DNA from: Stentor coeruleus
Taxonomy: Eukaryota > Ciliophora > Heterotrichea > Heterotrichida > Stentoridae
NCBI GenBank assembly: GCA_001970955.1
Contig: MPUH01000059.1
Location: 1 to 64,000 of the forward strand
Direction of reading: 5' to 3'
Length of the DNA: 64,000 nt
This document shows positions 30,192 through 40,039 of the stretch, in pieces; the stretch's first letter is position 1; each line of letters opens with the position of its first letter. The position numbers and the translations under genes are program-made. The notes beneath the pieces were generated by a model. It saw only the letters and a program-made list of their open reading frames with translations, was not told the origin of the DNA and searched no databases.

Positions 30192-32009
30192 ATGAATGCC
30201 AATCTTCTATCCAACCTAAAAAAAATCTGCATAAAAAGTCCTAAAGATCGTACTTCCGACGATATCGAGCAACTATATCAATTAACAAAATACAACAAAG
30301 TCTTTTCTGAACTATCCTCAGTACATGGACCAAATCTTCATAAAACCATATGCAAGCATTTAAAATATGAGTTTTGTGATGCAGGTAAATATCTTTTTGA
30401 ATACGGTAGTGAGGGAAACAAATTTTATGTGATCCTAACAGGAAAAGTTGGTATTGAAATACCTAAAAAAGATACAGAAATTAGGTTTCAAGAAGTTGTT
30501 GAGTTAACTGATGGTGGGTGTTTTGGTGAGTTAGCTTTAGAAAGCGATAAACCTAGACAAGCTTCAATAAAATGTAAAACACCATGTCATTTTGCTTATT
30601 TACTAAAGAATGATTATCAAGTTATCCTTTTAAGACAGATTCGGGATCGGAGAAACGCTATAGTAAATTTCCTATATAGTCTCCCTTTGTTTAGGAATTT
30701 TACTAAAGGGTTTTTGACAAAAATCAGCTATAGTTTAAAAGAAAAATCCCTTAAAAAAGGTCAGGTTCTTTATCAAGAAGGAGAGTTTTCTGATGAATTT
30801 TATATGGTTAAAGAAGGAGAAATTGGCCTTTTCCGTAAACTTAAAGCTAAAAACCCTATGAGGAAAAATTTTATTGGGACTAAATCCTTTGAAGTTAATA
30901 TAGCGAATATTGGTAAAGGTGAAATTTTTGGTGATGATCAATTAATAAATAAACTTCCTAGGGCTTCAACAAGTAAATGTATAAGTGATAAAGCTATTGT
31001 CTATTATGCATTAAAAGATGTAGTTTATATGTAGGAATTTACAAAGTTGATAAGAAATGAAGATTTTTGGGAAGGACTTAAAGAAAAACTACAAATTAAA
31101 CATGAGGATATGGAAAAAAGACTTCTTATGACATATTCTATTAGAGAAGCGATTCCTTTAAATAAAAATGATATAGAAGATGAGGAAATAAAGGGGAAAA
31201 TTGAAAAAGAGCATAGAAGCTTTAGACGAAGTATGACTAATTTGAATATACAACCAAATAATTTTAGGTCAGAAAATGGGAAAATAGGGAATAATACTGA
31301 GAATGCGTTAATAAAAAGAACTGCATCAATTGTTGTGGAGGTGGAAAATGATGGGGTTTTAACTAGGAGAAATACTTTGCTTACAACACCTGATAATATA
31401 AATAATGGGCATTTATCAAGGAGGAATACTGTATTGACAACACCTGATCCTATAAATTATAGGAATTTAGATAAGAAACCAAAGTTTGATTTTAACAAAC
31501 TGTCAATTATAACTTCAGATACACATGTTTTAGACTTTGAACATACAGAAAATCCTATTATAGGCTATAACAAAAGAAATCTTGTGCATTTTTCTAGTAA
31601 AAGTTCATTTGATAATCCTACATGCATTATGGAGGAAGATCTTGAAGAACCGAAAAATTTTAAAAAGTCTCAAACAAACTCCTCATCAACTTTTTCTTTG
31701 TATAAACCTCAAACAACATCATCACAAAGGATATCAGTTTCACAACAAACTAAAGATAGTAGCTGCTTATCAAGAAATTTAGAATATGCACCAAACTTTT
31801 TAATGTCAACAAAAAATACTGATTCAAATCGATTAACTCCGATGGGATTTCCTGAAAAACCTTCAAAAAGGATTTTATTGACGAAGACGCCGAGAATAAA
31901 TGATTATAAATCTCCTTTAGGGACTATTAGAGAGAAACGATCAGGAGTGGCTCTTTATAATATGAATGCATTTCCTATATACTTAGCTTTGTGGCAGCAG
32001 AATGATTAG
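30192..32009 (+). CDS. Protein with two cyclic-nucleotide-binding domains and a Ser/Thr-rich tail
   Basis: 600 aa after removal of the 15-nt intron at 31020-31034, which joins ...ALKD to EFTKL in frame. CNB-A (~35-150) carries FGELALESDKPRQAS: the cAMP/cGMP-binding Glu (E113) and Arg (R122) are present. CNB-B (~155-275) is degenerate: FGDDQLINKLPRAS lacks the Glu. There is no kinase, dimerisation or channel domain. The tail (~330-600) holds RRNTLLTTPD and RRNTVLTTPD as a repeat plus FRRSMT, all RRxS/T-type sites. Possible role: a cyclic-nucleotide sensor that is itself a PKA substrate; this is inference. Ciliates are known to have many CNB proteins without kinases. Confidence 0.85.
31020..31034 (+). 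other. 15-nt spliceosomal intron
   Basis: GTAGTTTATATGTAG, phase 0, with an in-frame TAG. Removing it fuses two frames that together encode one protein. Confidence 0.9.
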
Positions 32010-32302
32010 TTTTTAAAGATTATAAGTATGATTAATGTAATCGATTATAGTTTACTATAGGTTTAGAGGGTATATAAGTTTTTTTTTAAGGTTATAGGAT
32101 GTTTATTATGTTATAAAAATCTCAATATCCAAACCAATTATTCCTTAGCATATTCATAATTCTCACCTCAAAATCCCTTTATTTCAAAAAAAAGTCTCTT
32201 CATATCTAGCAACCCTAAATCCAAGCCTTTATCACCAAAAAATCTCTCTAAATACCTAACTCTATTCCCATAAAATAAAACTACCATGATTATCATATCT
32301 TA

Positions 32303-35300
32303 TTAGTTATTGCTACTATTTAACGCTCGGTTTTCAGCGCTATCATCCCTAACCGACTCTTCCATAAGTATTTCTGAACTCTTAGGCACAATAATCCTCT
32401 TAAAAATAAACCACGCTCCATCAAAAACTAACACCCACGACATAGCTACAAAAACACACAAATAAAAATAATAATTCGAAAGCACTACCAAAATTGAATC
32501 CCCAAACAAACTTAAAGCCATCATATCATAAATCAAAATAAACCCTAAATACAAAAATATGCTCAACAACAAAATCGATATCAAATGGTAAATATTCCAA
32601 AGTCTTGTCGTAATAGAAAGTTTTAAATTAACAACCAAAATAATACAAGAAAAACTTGTTATAGAAAAACAAGTATAATCAAGTTCATGCCCTTGTGAGT
32701 TTATTAAAGATCTTTTTCCAGCATAAAGTGGTATAAAAAATATAATCGCAGAATGAAAAACCCCAAAAACAACCCAACTGACAAATGCAAACCGGGTAAA
32801 AATCATATTTTGCCTTCCTGTAACATAAACAAATGGAACTTTTGATCTTATTCTCTGCATAGGTTCTGATCCAGATTCTAAAACCTGACTTCTGCTAGGA
32901 ATTTTAATATCTTTTTCAAAAAGCCCTTTAACTAAAAGAGGTAATGCTGTTAAAATCATGTTATAAGTAGTTATATACCAATCATCATAAACAGTCTGCC
33001 CACTATATGTACAATAAAAAGCATAGTAAAATTGTGGTAAAGTAAATACTAAATTCTTATATATGAAATATAAGATCATCTCACTTTGTCTAATATAGTT
33101 AAATCTTCCATGGATAAATAATAACTCCCATAAATATTTGAATTCACCTATAGCATAATCACTTGCTTGTACAGCTTGCATACCTTCTTCACCATATAAA
33201 CCTATACCAACTTGTGCTTCAAGAATCATAGAAACATCATTTGCCCCATCACCTATTGCAAGGGTAACACATTTTCTGTTTAATTTTATAAGTTTAACTA
33301 CATCTTTTTTCTGTCCAGGAGTTACTCTGCAACATATAACTGTTTTACAAAGGACTGATAATTTAAGGAAAATTTCAAGGATTTCTTGAATAGAGTCTTG
33401 AGAGTTTGGTGGATTTAATATCAGGTCTAAAGCTGCACCTTCAATTACTAGGCCGGATTCCTGGCTTTCAGAAGCTGCTTGGATTTTGAGTAAGGAGTTT
33501 TTTAAGATATTTAAAGTTGAGTCATAATCGCCTGATGGGCATTTTTCAATTATCATAGACTCATTTAGTAATGAACATGTTTTACCGATGTTCATTGCTG
33601 TTTCAAGCTTATCACCAGTAAGCATCCATATAGCTATCCCTGCATTTCTTATATCTTGTATAGTCTCAGGAACCTCAGCTTGCAATGAATCTTCAACCGC
33701 AGTACAGCCAAGTAACACAATATTGCATTCGACCATTTCTGCAACTTTTTTAATTTTTTCTTCTCTTTGGTCTACTGATGTTGAAGCTTCATCATAATGG
33801 GCTTTGAAAACTGAAAACTCTTCAGGATCTATAACCTTAAATCCTAATATCAAAGTTCTAAGCCCTTTTTCTGAAAAACCCAACAAATCTCTACTAACTT
33901 TTTCTAAATACTCATCACATGACTTAGCTAAAAGTTTAGTCATTATATTATCAGCACCTTTTATAAACAAAAAATAACGATCTGTAGCGATTTCTCTAAC
34001 AACAACTGAATTTCTTTTCCTATCTGAATCAAACTCAAAAATGCAAATCCGTTCATATTTATTTGTATAAAAATCCCCACCTTGAGCGATTTCTAAATCT
34101 ATAATCCCAGCTGAAAATTTAGCATATTTTACACCAATTCGCATTGCAGAATCAACTAAAGTGATTTCATCTGGACTTTGACCTATATAAGTTGTATATG
34201 CAAATAAAGGTGAAGATGATATATTTGGGTTAGTACTTGGATTAATTTTTGGATCTGAGGGTTCTTCAATTAAACATTCATGACATAGAGCCATACATTT
34301 GAGGAAGTATTCAAGGATATCTTTTTGTGTTGTTAGATTTGGTATAGAAAAAGATAGTTTGACTGAACTTGTTGACCAAAAATCGTTTTGAATATCTTTA
34401 TTATCGAAATCTAACTTGTCTTTTGATATTGAATTTGTCGTATTTTGAGGTTTTTGACCTTTGTAAGGATCTTTATAACTTATTGACTTTGATAAGTTAT
34501 TTGGATCAAGATGATTATGAGAAGGTAAAGTTGGGGCATAATAACTAGTATTTATAGTTTGGGTATTTTCACCATATACTTTATCACCAACTGAACAATA
34601 TTTAAATTGCATTTTATTGCAGGTCAGTGTCCCAGTTTTATCAGTGAAAATATGCTCTACCATTCCAAGTTCTTCATTAAGACTAAAAGATGATACTTTG
34701 CATGGTCTATCTTTTAAAGTACTATAAACATTTAAATCTTTTTGCATAAAGTAACCTTGCGCTAATTTTAGAAGCTCAAGTGATATTATAAGTGAAATTG
34801 GTAGCATAGTATTAAGGAGTAAAAAGTAAGTGAAATAAGTTAGAAAGCCATCGAGGAATGCGTCGTAAAGTGGAGATCCTAAATAGTAATTGTCAGTATA
34901 ACTAGATTTAGACCAATAACCATATAATATCGCACATGCTAAGCAAAGTAGTAATTGAAAAGAAATTATATATACAATATACTTATTGACAATTCTTTCA
35001 ATCTTACTTTGCTTGCTCATTCGTGACATTAAATTCATTCGAAGTTTCGTTTGCGTCCCTGTATAAGTTGCCACACCTATAGCCCAATGGGTGTTTCTAA
35101 GTAAAGCTCCTGCTAGCAAAAGGTTGTTTTTGTCTAAAGAGTACTTTTTATCCATATAATCTATTGTTCCAACAAACTGATAGATCCTTTGATTTGGCTC
35201 ATCACATTCTAATAACGAAAACATCCTGATAACACTATCAGGGTTAATAACATTACTAGTAGGTGTTAAAGCCTGACGTGTTTTCAAATTCTTTTCTCCG

Positions 35301-35797
35301 TCTATTGTAGAGGTCTCAATATAAGCAATTGTATTTTCATTTGAGTTTGAAAGCATCACCAAGTCGCAGGGAAAAACTTGGTCTTTTTTGACCAAAACTA
35401 TATGCCCAACTTCGATATCTTGATATCTAACTTGAGTGAATGTCCCGTTCTTGTATATCATTGTGATTGTTGAATTCACTTCTTTATCAGAACGGTAACG
35501 CAAGTAATCTTCGATGGCTTCTCGAATCATACTAACACTAAGCACAAATACTAGTGGAGCTATTGCGCTAAAAGGATGCAGCGGTGAGATGTATGAAATA
35601 CTTTGAAGTATTGCAGTGATAAGGAAATAAATGTTTGCCACTCGACGAAACTGCATAAAAAGACTAAAGGGGAGAAAAGTCAAGAGGTTGTATTTTGTTG
35701 TGCTCAGATAATTTGAAGGAAACATGTACTTTTTGTTGATCTCACAACCGTTTGCATAGAACACTCTCTTATTATCTGAATCTCTTACTCTTGCCAT
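32303..35797 (-). CDS. P4-type ATPase (aminophospholipid flippase)
   Basis: 1164 aa, complete. Order of motifs: N-terminal FPSNYLSTTKYNLLTFLP; actuator motif IDGEKNLKTRQ; the fourth membrane helix with PISLIISLELLKLAQGYFM; the phosphorylation site FTDKTGTLTCNKM (D386); KGADNIMTKL; MLTGDKLETAMNIG; GDGANDVSMI; and a C-terminal six-helix membrane block. The family flips phosphatidylserine or phosphatidylethanolamine to the cytosolic leaflet at Golgi, endosome or plasma membrane, usually with a CDC50 partner, which is not in this window. PISL rather than a cation-binding PEGL is typical of P4. No intron was seen. Confidence 0.95.
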   Translation of the reverse strand: MARVRDSDNKRVFYANGCEINKKYMFPSNYLSTTKYNLLTFLPFSLFMQFRRVANIYFLITAILQSISYISPLHPFSAIAPLVFVLSVSMIREAIEDYLRYRSDKEVNSTITMIYKNGTFTQVRYQDIEVGHIVLVKKDQVFPCDLVMLSNSNENTIAYIETSTIDGEKNLKTRQALTPTSNVINPDSVIRMFSLLECDEPNQRIYQFVGTIDYMDKKYSLDKNNLLLAGALLRNTHWAIGVATYTGTQTKLRMNLMSRMSKQSKIERIVNKYIVYIISFQLLLCLACAILYGYWSKSSYTDNYYLGSPLYDAFLDGFLTYFTYFLLLNTMLPISLIISLELLKLAQGYFMQKDLNVYSTLKDRPCKVSSFSLNEELGMVEHIFTDKTGTLTCNKMQFKYCSVGDKVYGENTQTINTSYYAPTLPSHNHLDPNNLSKSISYKDPYKGQKPQNTTNSISKDKLDFDNKDIQNDFWSTSSVKLSFSIPNLTTQKDILEYFLKCMALCHECLIEEPSDPKINPSTNPNISSSPLFAYTTYIGQSPDEITLVDSAMRIGVKYAKFSAGIIDLEIAQGGDFYTNKYERICIFEFDSDRKRNSVVVREIATDRYFLFIKGADNIMTKLLAKSCDEYLEKVSRDLLGFSEKGLRTLILGFKVIDPEEFSVFKAHYDEASTSVDQREEKIKKVAEMVECNIVLLGCTAVEDSLQAEVPETIQDIRNAGIAIWMLTGDKLETAMNIGKTCSLLNESMIIEKCPSGDYDSTLNILKNSLLKIQAASESQESGLVIEGAALDLILNPPNSQDSIQEILEIFLKLSVLCKTVICCRVTPGQKKDVVKLIKLNRKCVTLAIGDGANDVSMILEAQVGIGLYGEEGMQAVQASDYAIGEFKYLWELLFIHGRFNYIRQSEMILYFIYKNLVFTLPQFYYAFYCTYSGQTVYDDWYITTYNMILTALPLLVKGLFEKDIKIPSRSQVLESGSEPMQRIRSKVPFVYVTGRQNMIFTRFAFVSWVVFGVFHSAIIFFIPLYAGKRSLINSQGHELDYTCFSITSFSCIILVVNLKLSITTRLWNIYHLISILLLSIFLYLGFILIYDMMALSLFGDSILVVLSNYYFYLCVFVAMSWVLVFDGAWFIFKRIIVPKSSEILMEESVRDDSAENRALNSSNN

Positions 35798-36124
35798 AAT
35801 TAGAAAGTTAGGTACAATACCTTAACTTATTCTTTAAACTAAAAAAAAATAACTGGATAACATTCATAGCATTAGAAGTTATTAAAAGCTTAGAACTTAT
35901 TTTCCATTATATTTATTATAATTAAACTATAAATAATCTAATAGAGGATTGCTTATAATATTACCCTTAATGGTAAATTTACATTTGCCTTAAGAATTTT
36001 ATACCGCATAAAGTAAAAAAGCTGGGTTTTTTATTTTTAACATAGAATAAATAATTTAAGATAAATTTTGGGATGTTGAAATGAGTCATGATCTTTTTTT
36101 TGAAAAACTTGGAATTATCGGTAT

Positions 36125-36185
36125 TGATCCATAGATTTTTTTGATTTCAGAAAGNTGATCCATAGATTTTTTTGATTTCAGAAAG
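36125..36185. repeat. Unmerged contig overlap around N at 36155
   Basis: Identical 30-nt copies 36125-36154 and 36156-36185. Confidence 0.9.
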
Positions 36186-36582
36186 TACTTGAAGGATTAT
36201 TTAATCTTAATCAGTCTTTTATGAATAGATAAGATAGTGTATTGATGCTATGAAAATTATATGACATATTGGAAAGTTTATAAATTATAAAAAATGTATT
36301 AAAAATATGATGTGAAATGGGTGTTAAATTTTTTTCCTTTTAACAAATAGACTTTTTGCCCTAGTATGAAAATTATTTATTTGATATTTTCATTGATGTA
36401 TATATTGAAACTTCTAATTTTTCTTATTCATACTATTGTAATTCGTAAAAAATGAAAAATTAATAGTTTATCACTATCATTATATGGTTTACTAGCAAAT
36501 CTTGTCATCTCATCCTTTTACTTATAAAATTCTAATAACTTCTAACTTTCTATAAAAACACAAAAAAGCTTTTAACTCTATT

Positions 36583-37180
36583 CAACAGCTGTTCAAACTT
36601 TTTATTAAACTCTAAACTAGCTTCAGTATTAAAAATCCCACACAATTCTCTCGATTCTTTTTTAGTCTATATAAAATTTCACCAATGATGTAAAAATGAA
36701 TTGAAAACTACTTCATATTTATAAATTATTGTTTTAAATTGCTTAATCTGTTATAATTCAAACTATAAAGTTATTTAAAATTAAATCAATTTATAAAGAA
36801 ATAAATTTTACAACCTCATCTATACTTGAGAAAGTTTTGTTTCTACACAGTAAGAATTTTTCAAAGACCTAACTGATATTTTGCAAGAGTTTCAATTGTT
36901 TTAACATAGGAAGTATTGAGCGGTTTTCAACAAATGTTCAAACTTTATAATAAACTCTAAACTAGCTCAGTATTAAAAACCCCACACAATTCTCTCGATT
37001 CTTTTTTAGTCTATATAAAAAATTTCACCAATGCTGTAAAAATGAATTGGAAACTACTTCATATTTATAAATTATTGTTTTAAATTGCTTAATCGGTTAT
37101 AATTCAAACTATAAAGTTATTTAAAACTAAATCAATTTATAAAGAAATAAATTTTACAACCTCATCCATACTTGAGAAAG
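36583..37180. repeat. ~250-bp direct repeat with ~90-bp spacer
   Basis: 36583-36835 and 36928-37180 share blocks such as CACACAATTCTCTCGATTC and ACTACTTCATATTTATAAAT, with scattered differences. Offset about 345. No N lies between them. Copy 2 is at the 3' side of the trypsin-like gene. Confidence 0.85.
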
Positions 37181-37223
37181 CGAGAATAAACAATTCCTGA
37201 AAAACTATTGAAAATCTCATTAG

Positions 37224-37808
37224 CTAGCTTTTCAGTTCATGATGTGATAAAGCCGAATTTGGTAAACAATATTGTAGATTAGGAGGCTTCTTTGGGAAAC
37301 CTGATATATAGCATTTCATACCAGATACAATCGAAGAATGATCATAATGCTCTAAATACATAGGAACTTTGCAATTATCAAGAGTTACTAAAAGGATTGC
37401 AATGTCTCCTGGTATACAGTAAAGAAAGTTTGTAATATTACTTTCATGATCAGCTGTTGTAATGCTCACAAACTCCTTTAAAAGATATGCAGTTTCTTCT
37501 TTTCTTCCTAATGTACAACTGAATTCTAAGTCTTTTTACATACCTAACTTTATATCAAAAATTGCATGCCCTGAAGTCAACAACAGGCCAAACTTTTTAA
37601 TAACTCCACATATTTGGATTTCTGATATGGAAATAAGGAAGCCAGTGCCCTCCCCAGACTTAAACTTTAATACTGCATTTTTAAAATCTGCAGGTGGCAT
37701 GGCTGAAGTTTTCTTAAACGTAATTCCAGTGCTTATATGAATTTGAATAGCCACATCTCCGAGTCCTGTAAGATTCAACATGTGATTAAGGAAGTGCATA
37801 TCTTCCAT
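37224..37808 (-). pseudogene. Truncated trypsin-like peptidase (PA clan) gene
   Basis: The frame starts at 37808 after TATAATAATAAAATG. It shows GTGFLIS, then LLLTSGHAIFD (catalytic His context) and PGDIAILLV (catalytic Asp context), then ISGFPKKP, as in trypsin-like/DegP-type peptidases. One in-frame TAA at 37536-37538 interrupts it. It would be removed by an 18-nt GTATGTAAAAAGACTTAG intron (37526-37543), longer than the 15-nt norm. The frame then ends at TAG (37224-37226) before any GxSGGP-like serine motif. So it is either a pseudogene, an inactive protease, or a gene with an unusual intron. Function is uncertain. Confidence 0.5.
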
Positions 37809-38120
37809 TTTATTATTATAAGAGATTTATTTAAATAAAGATATCAGAAATATGATAGATGCTTTAAAATCCAATTATCCTCATAAGGATATCAATAAAA
37901 TATGATTGATATCGAAAAATATTTAAAATATTCACAAAAAGATTAGGCCTAACTAGTGTATATTAAATTTTGTATTTAAAGATCTTAAATGATTATTAGG
38001 AATTATTATGAGCTTATGCTAACCCTTTTAATGGTTATAATTACTGTAATTTTTATCGTATTATAATATTAGGATGGAATTTAGCTACAATAAATTAATG
38101 CTAAGGATTAATATGGATTT
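37809..38120. promoter_or_regulatory. Short intergenic region
   Basis: AT-rich, between the WD40 gene end and the trypsin-like gene start (both minus). Nothing recognisable besides the TATAATAATAAAATG start context. Confidence 0.35.
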
Positions 38121-39068
38121 TTACTCACCCCTAATAGCGAAAACTCTCATTGACCCATCTCCTCCTGCAACAGAAAGTAAGTCAGACTTGCTAGAAAAGT
38201 CAATAGAATACACTGGCTTGTTTATACTTGATATAATACTATCAAGATGTAAAGACTCAAGTTCGTAAAAATACACAACATTTCTCCCTGAACCCCCAAC
38301 AGCTAAGATTTTAGAATATGAGGATTTGCTTATTTGCAATGTATATACTAAGCATCTTTCTCCTTGTTCGCCTATAGTCAATGAATGTATTTTCTTTAAA
38401 TTTCTTTGATCCCATATACTAAGTTGGTTTTCAACTTCATAACTTCCTGTAAATATAGATGAGTTATTAAAATCTAAAGCTTCTCCACAGATTTTTGGAC
38501 CATAGATATGATAAGCACTATGATTTGACCTGATATCCCAACAAATTATGTTTTTATCCCAACCTCCTGACCAGAAGGTATTTGGTGAGGACCATTTTAT
38601 ACACATAACTCGGGATGTGTGATAAAAACCTTGAGATTCTTCATTATAGGTACGTAAAAGCCCTTTGGTATTCTCATCGTATAAACGTACAGAATTATCA
38701 TCACAACCTAATGTATAGTAACTACCATCTTCTGAATAATCACTACAAAGAATTCCTGCGTTTATACATGTGTTGTATATAATTTTTCCTGATGAAACAT
38801 GATAATGATATATTCTTCCTTCACATGTTGTGCATAATAAAATGTTTTTAGTTTTTATGTTTCCTGGTTTCCATCTGATTGAAGTGACGGGGTAGTAAGT
38901 TCCTTCATGACACATTAGGGTGTTAATCAATGATCCATTAGCTGAATAAACTCTTGCGTTACCGTCTGAACACCCAACTGCAATACTTACTTCTTCAGGG
39001 TTCCATTTGGTACTTAAAAGCTCTACTTCTCCAGTTTGGACTGTTAATAAGTGACTTATAGATGCCAT
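38121..39068 (-). CDS. WD40-repeat protein
   Basis: 315 aa, all beta-propeller. About six to seven repeats are visible with GD/GS...W/Y-D endings, for example SIAVGCSDGNARVYSANG, YTLGCDDNSVRLYDENT, FWSGGWDKNIICWDIRS, SIFTGSYEVENQLSIWDQRN and LLSVAGGDGSMRVFAIRG. Length and repeat number fit a single seven-bladed propeller with no extra domain, so it is probably a scaffold subunit of a complex. The propeller has no feature that allows a specific ortholog call. ATG follows GATATATAATG. Confidence 0.88.
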   Translation of the reverse strand: MASISHLLTVQTGEVELLSTKWNPEEVSIAVGCSDGNARVYSANGSLINTLMCHEGTYYPVTSIRWKPGNIKTKNILLCTTCEGRIYHYHVSSGKIIYNTCINAGILCSDYSEDGSYYTLGCDDNSVRLYDENTKGLLRTYNEESQGFYHTSRVMCIKWSSPNTFWSGGWDKNIICWDIRSNHSAYHIYGPKICGEALDFNNSSIFTGSYEVENQLSIWDQRNLKKIHSLTIGEQGERCLVYTLQISKSSYSKILAVGGSGRNVVYFYELESLHLDSIISSINKPVYSIDFSSKSDLLSVAGGDGSMRVFAIRGE

Positions 39069-39258
39069 TATATATCTTTTTTATTATGAATTAGAAAATT
39101 ATTATGTATTATTTTTATATAATTTCAATAAAATCATCATATAAACTATTCTAAAGTTTCAATTGTATTTGTATACTATAAAATCATCAAGAGGTTTTTT
39201 TTATAGTTTTTTAGAATATGAGCTTTTAAAGCTATGAAAAAAATTATATTTTTATATT

Positions 39259-39705
39259 TTAACTAAGATTTAACTCGTCTTCATCTTGCTCTTCATATTG
39301 CTCCTCACCATGAAATACTCCAAAATCTTCTTCGATTTCTCTAATTCTTTTATTTAGTAAAAGGATTCCATCATATACACTATGCTTTTCAATATTAAGC
39401 ACAACTAACTCTTTATCTATATCTTTGACGTTTTCTTCTTCAGCTTGAACGAACTTTAAAAATTCGTTTCTTACACTGGAGATTACATCTAAAATCTCAT
39501 TTTTCATCACATCATTTGTTTCTTTATTAGCATGCATCATAGAAGTAAAATTTGACCTAAGTATTTGTGAATCTTTAACACTTTCAATAACATTATCCTT
39601 TAACATTCTAATTCTTGATTCAATTTGTTGTAATTGTTCCGTTGCTGGAAGTGTCCTATGCATATTATTCCAATTATATTTACAAATCATATTAAATTTA
39701 TTCAT
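39259..39705 (-). CDS. Small acidic coiled-coil protein
   Basis: 148 aa if the first ATG is used; a second ATG is six codons in. Residues ~20-125 form a helical, coiled-coil-like segment (EQLQQIESRIRMLKDN, ILLLNKRIREIEEDFG), and the C-terminus is very acidic (EEQYEEQDEDELNLS). No family recognised. The start codon lies inside the copy of an assembly overlap (39694-39756), so the 5' end should be treated with care. Confidence 0.62.
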   Translation of the reverse strand: MNKFNMICKYNWNNMHRTLPATEQLQQIESRIRMLKDNVIESVKDSQILRSNFTSMMHANKETNDVMKNEILDVISSVRNEFLKFVQAEEENVKDIDKELVVLNIEKHSVYDGILLLNKRIREIEEDFGVFHGEEQYEEQDEDELNLS

Positions 39706-39756
39706 ATCTAAAACTTTTCCTTGANAAATTTATTCATATCTAAAACTTTTCCTTGA
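39694..39756. repeat. Unmerged contig overlap around N at 39725
   Basis: Identical 31-nt copies 39694-39724 and 39726-39756. It overlaps the start of the coiled-coil gene. Confidence 0.9.
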
Positions 39757-40039
39757 ATTTCGCTTTTACAATTAAGAAAAATACTTCATAGGCAATACTC
39801 CAGAACTTAAAAGAAATAAAGAAAATGTTTAGAATGGGGTAAGTAAAAATTTTGGGAAATCAAAATCAAAAATATAAGATAATAAGTTTAAAAAGTATAG
39901 ATAAATATAAGTAAGGAAATAACTATTCATATAAAAGGTGATATAAATTAACCCAAAAACCTTCTCTACTTTCCTAACCTTCAACTCATTTAATAAACTA
40001 AAAATCATGAACTCTAAAAAAATTTAATAGCTATGCAAC

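Larger units (their letters stand above)
35798..37223. other. Intergenic region with direct repeats
   Basis: AT-rich. Holds an unmerged overlap at 36125-36185 and a ~250-bp direct repeat (36583-36835 and 36928-37180). No intact gene seen. Confidence 0.5.

Noticed and set aside
31047-32009. A separate gene downstream of the CNB domains
   Set aside because: The 15-nt intron at 31020-31034 makes it the second exon of one gene.
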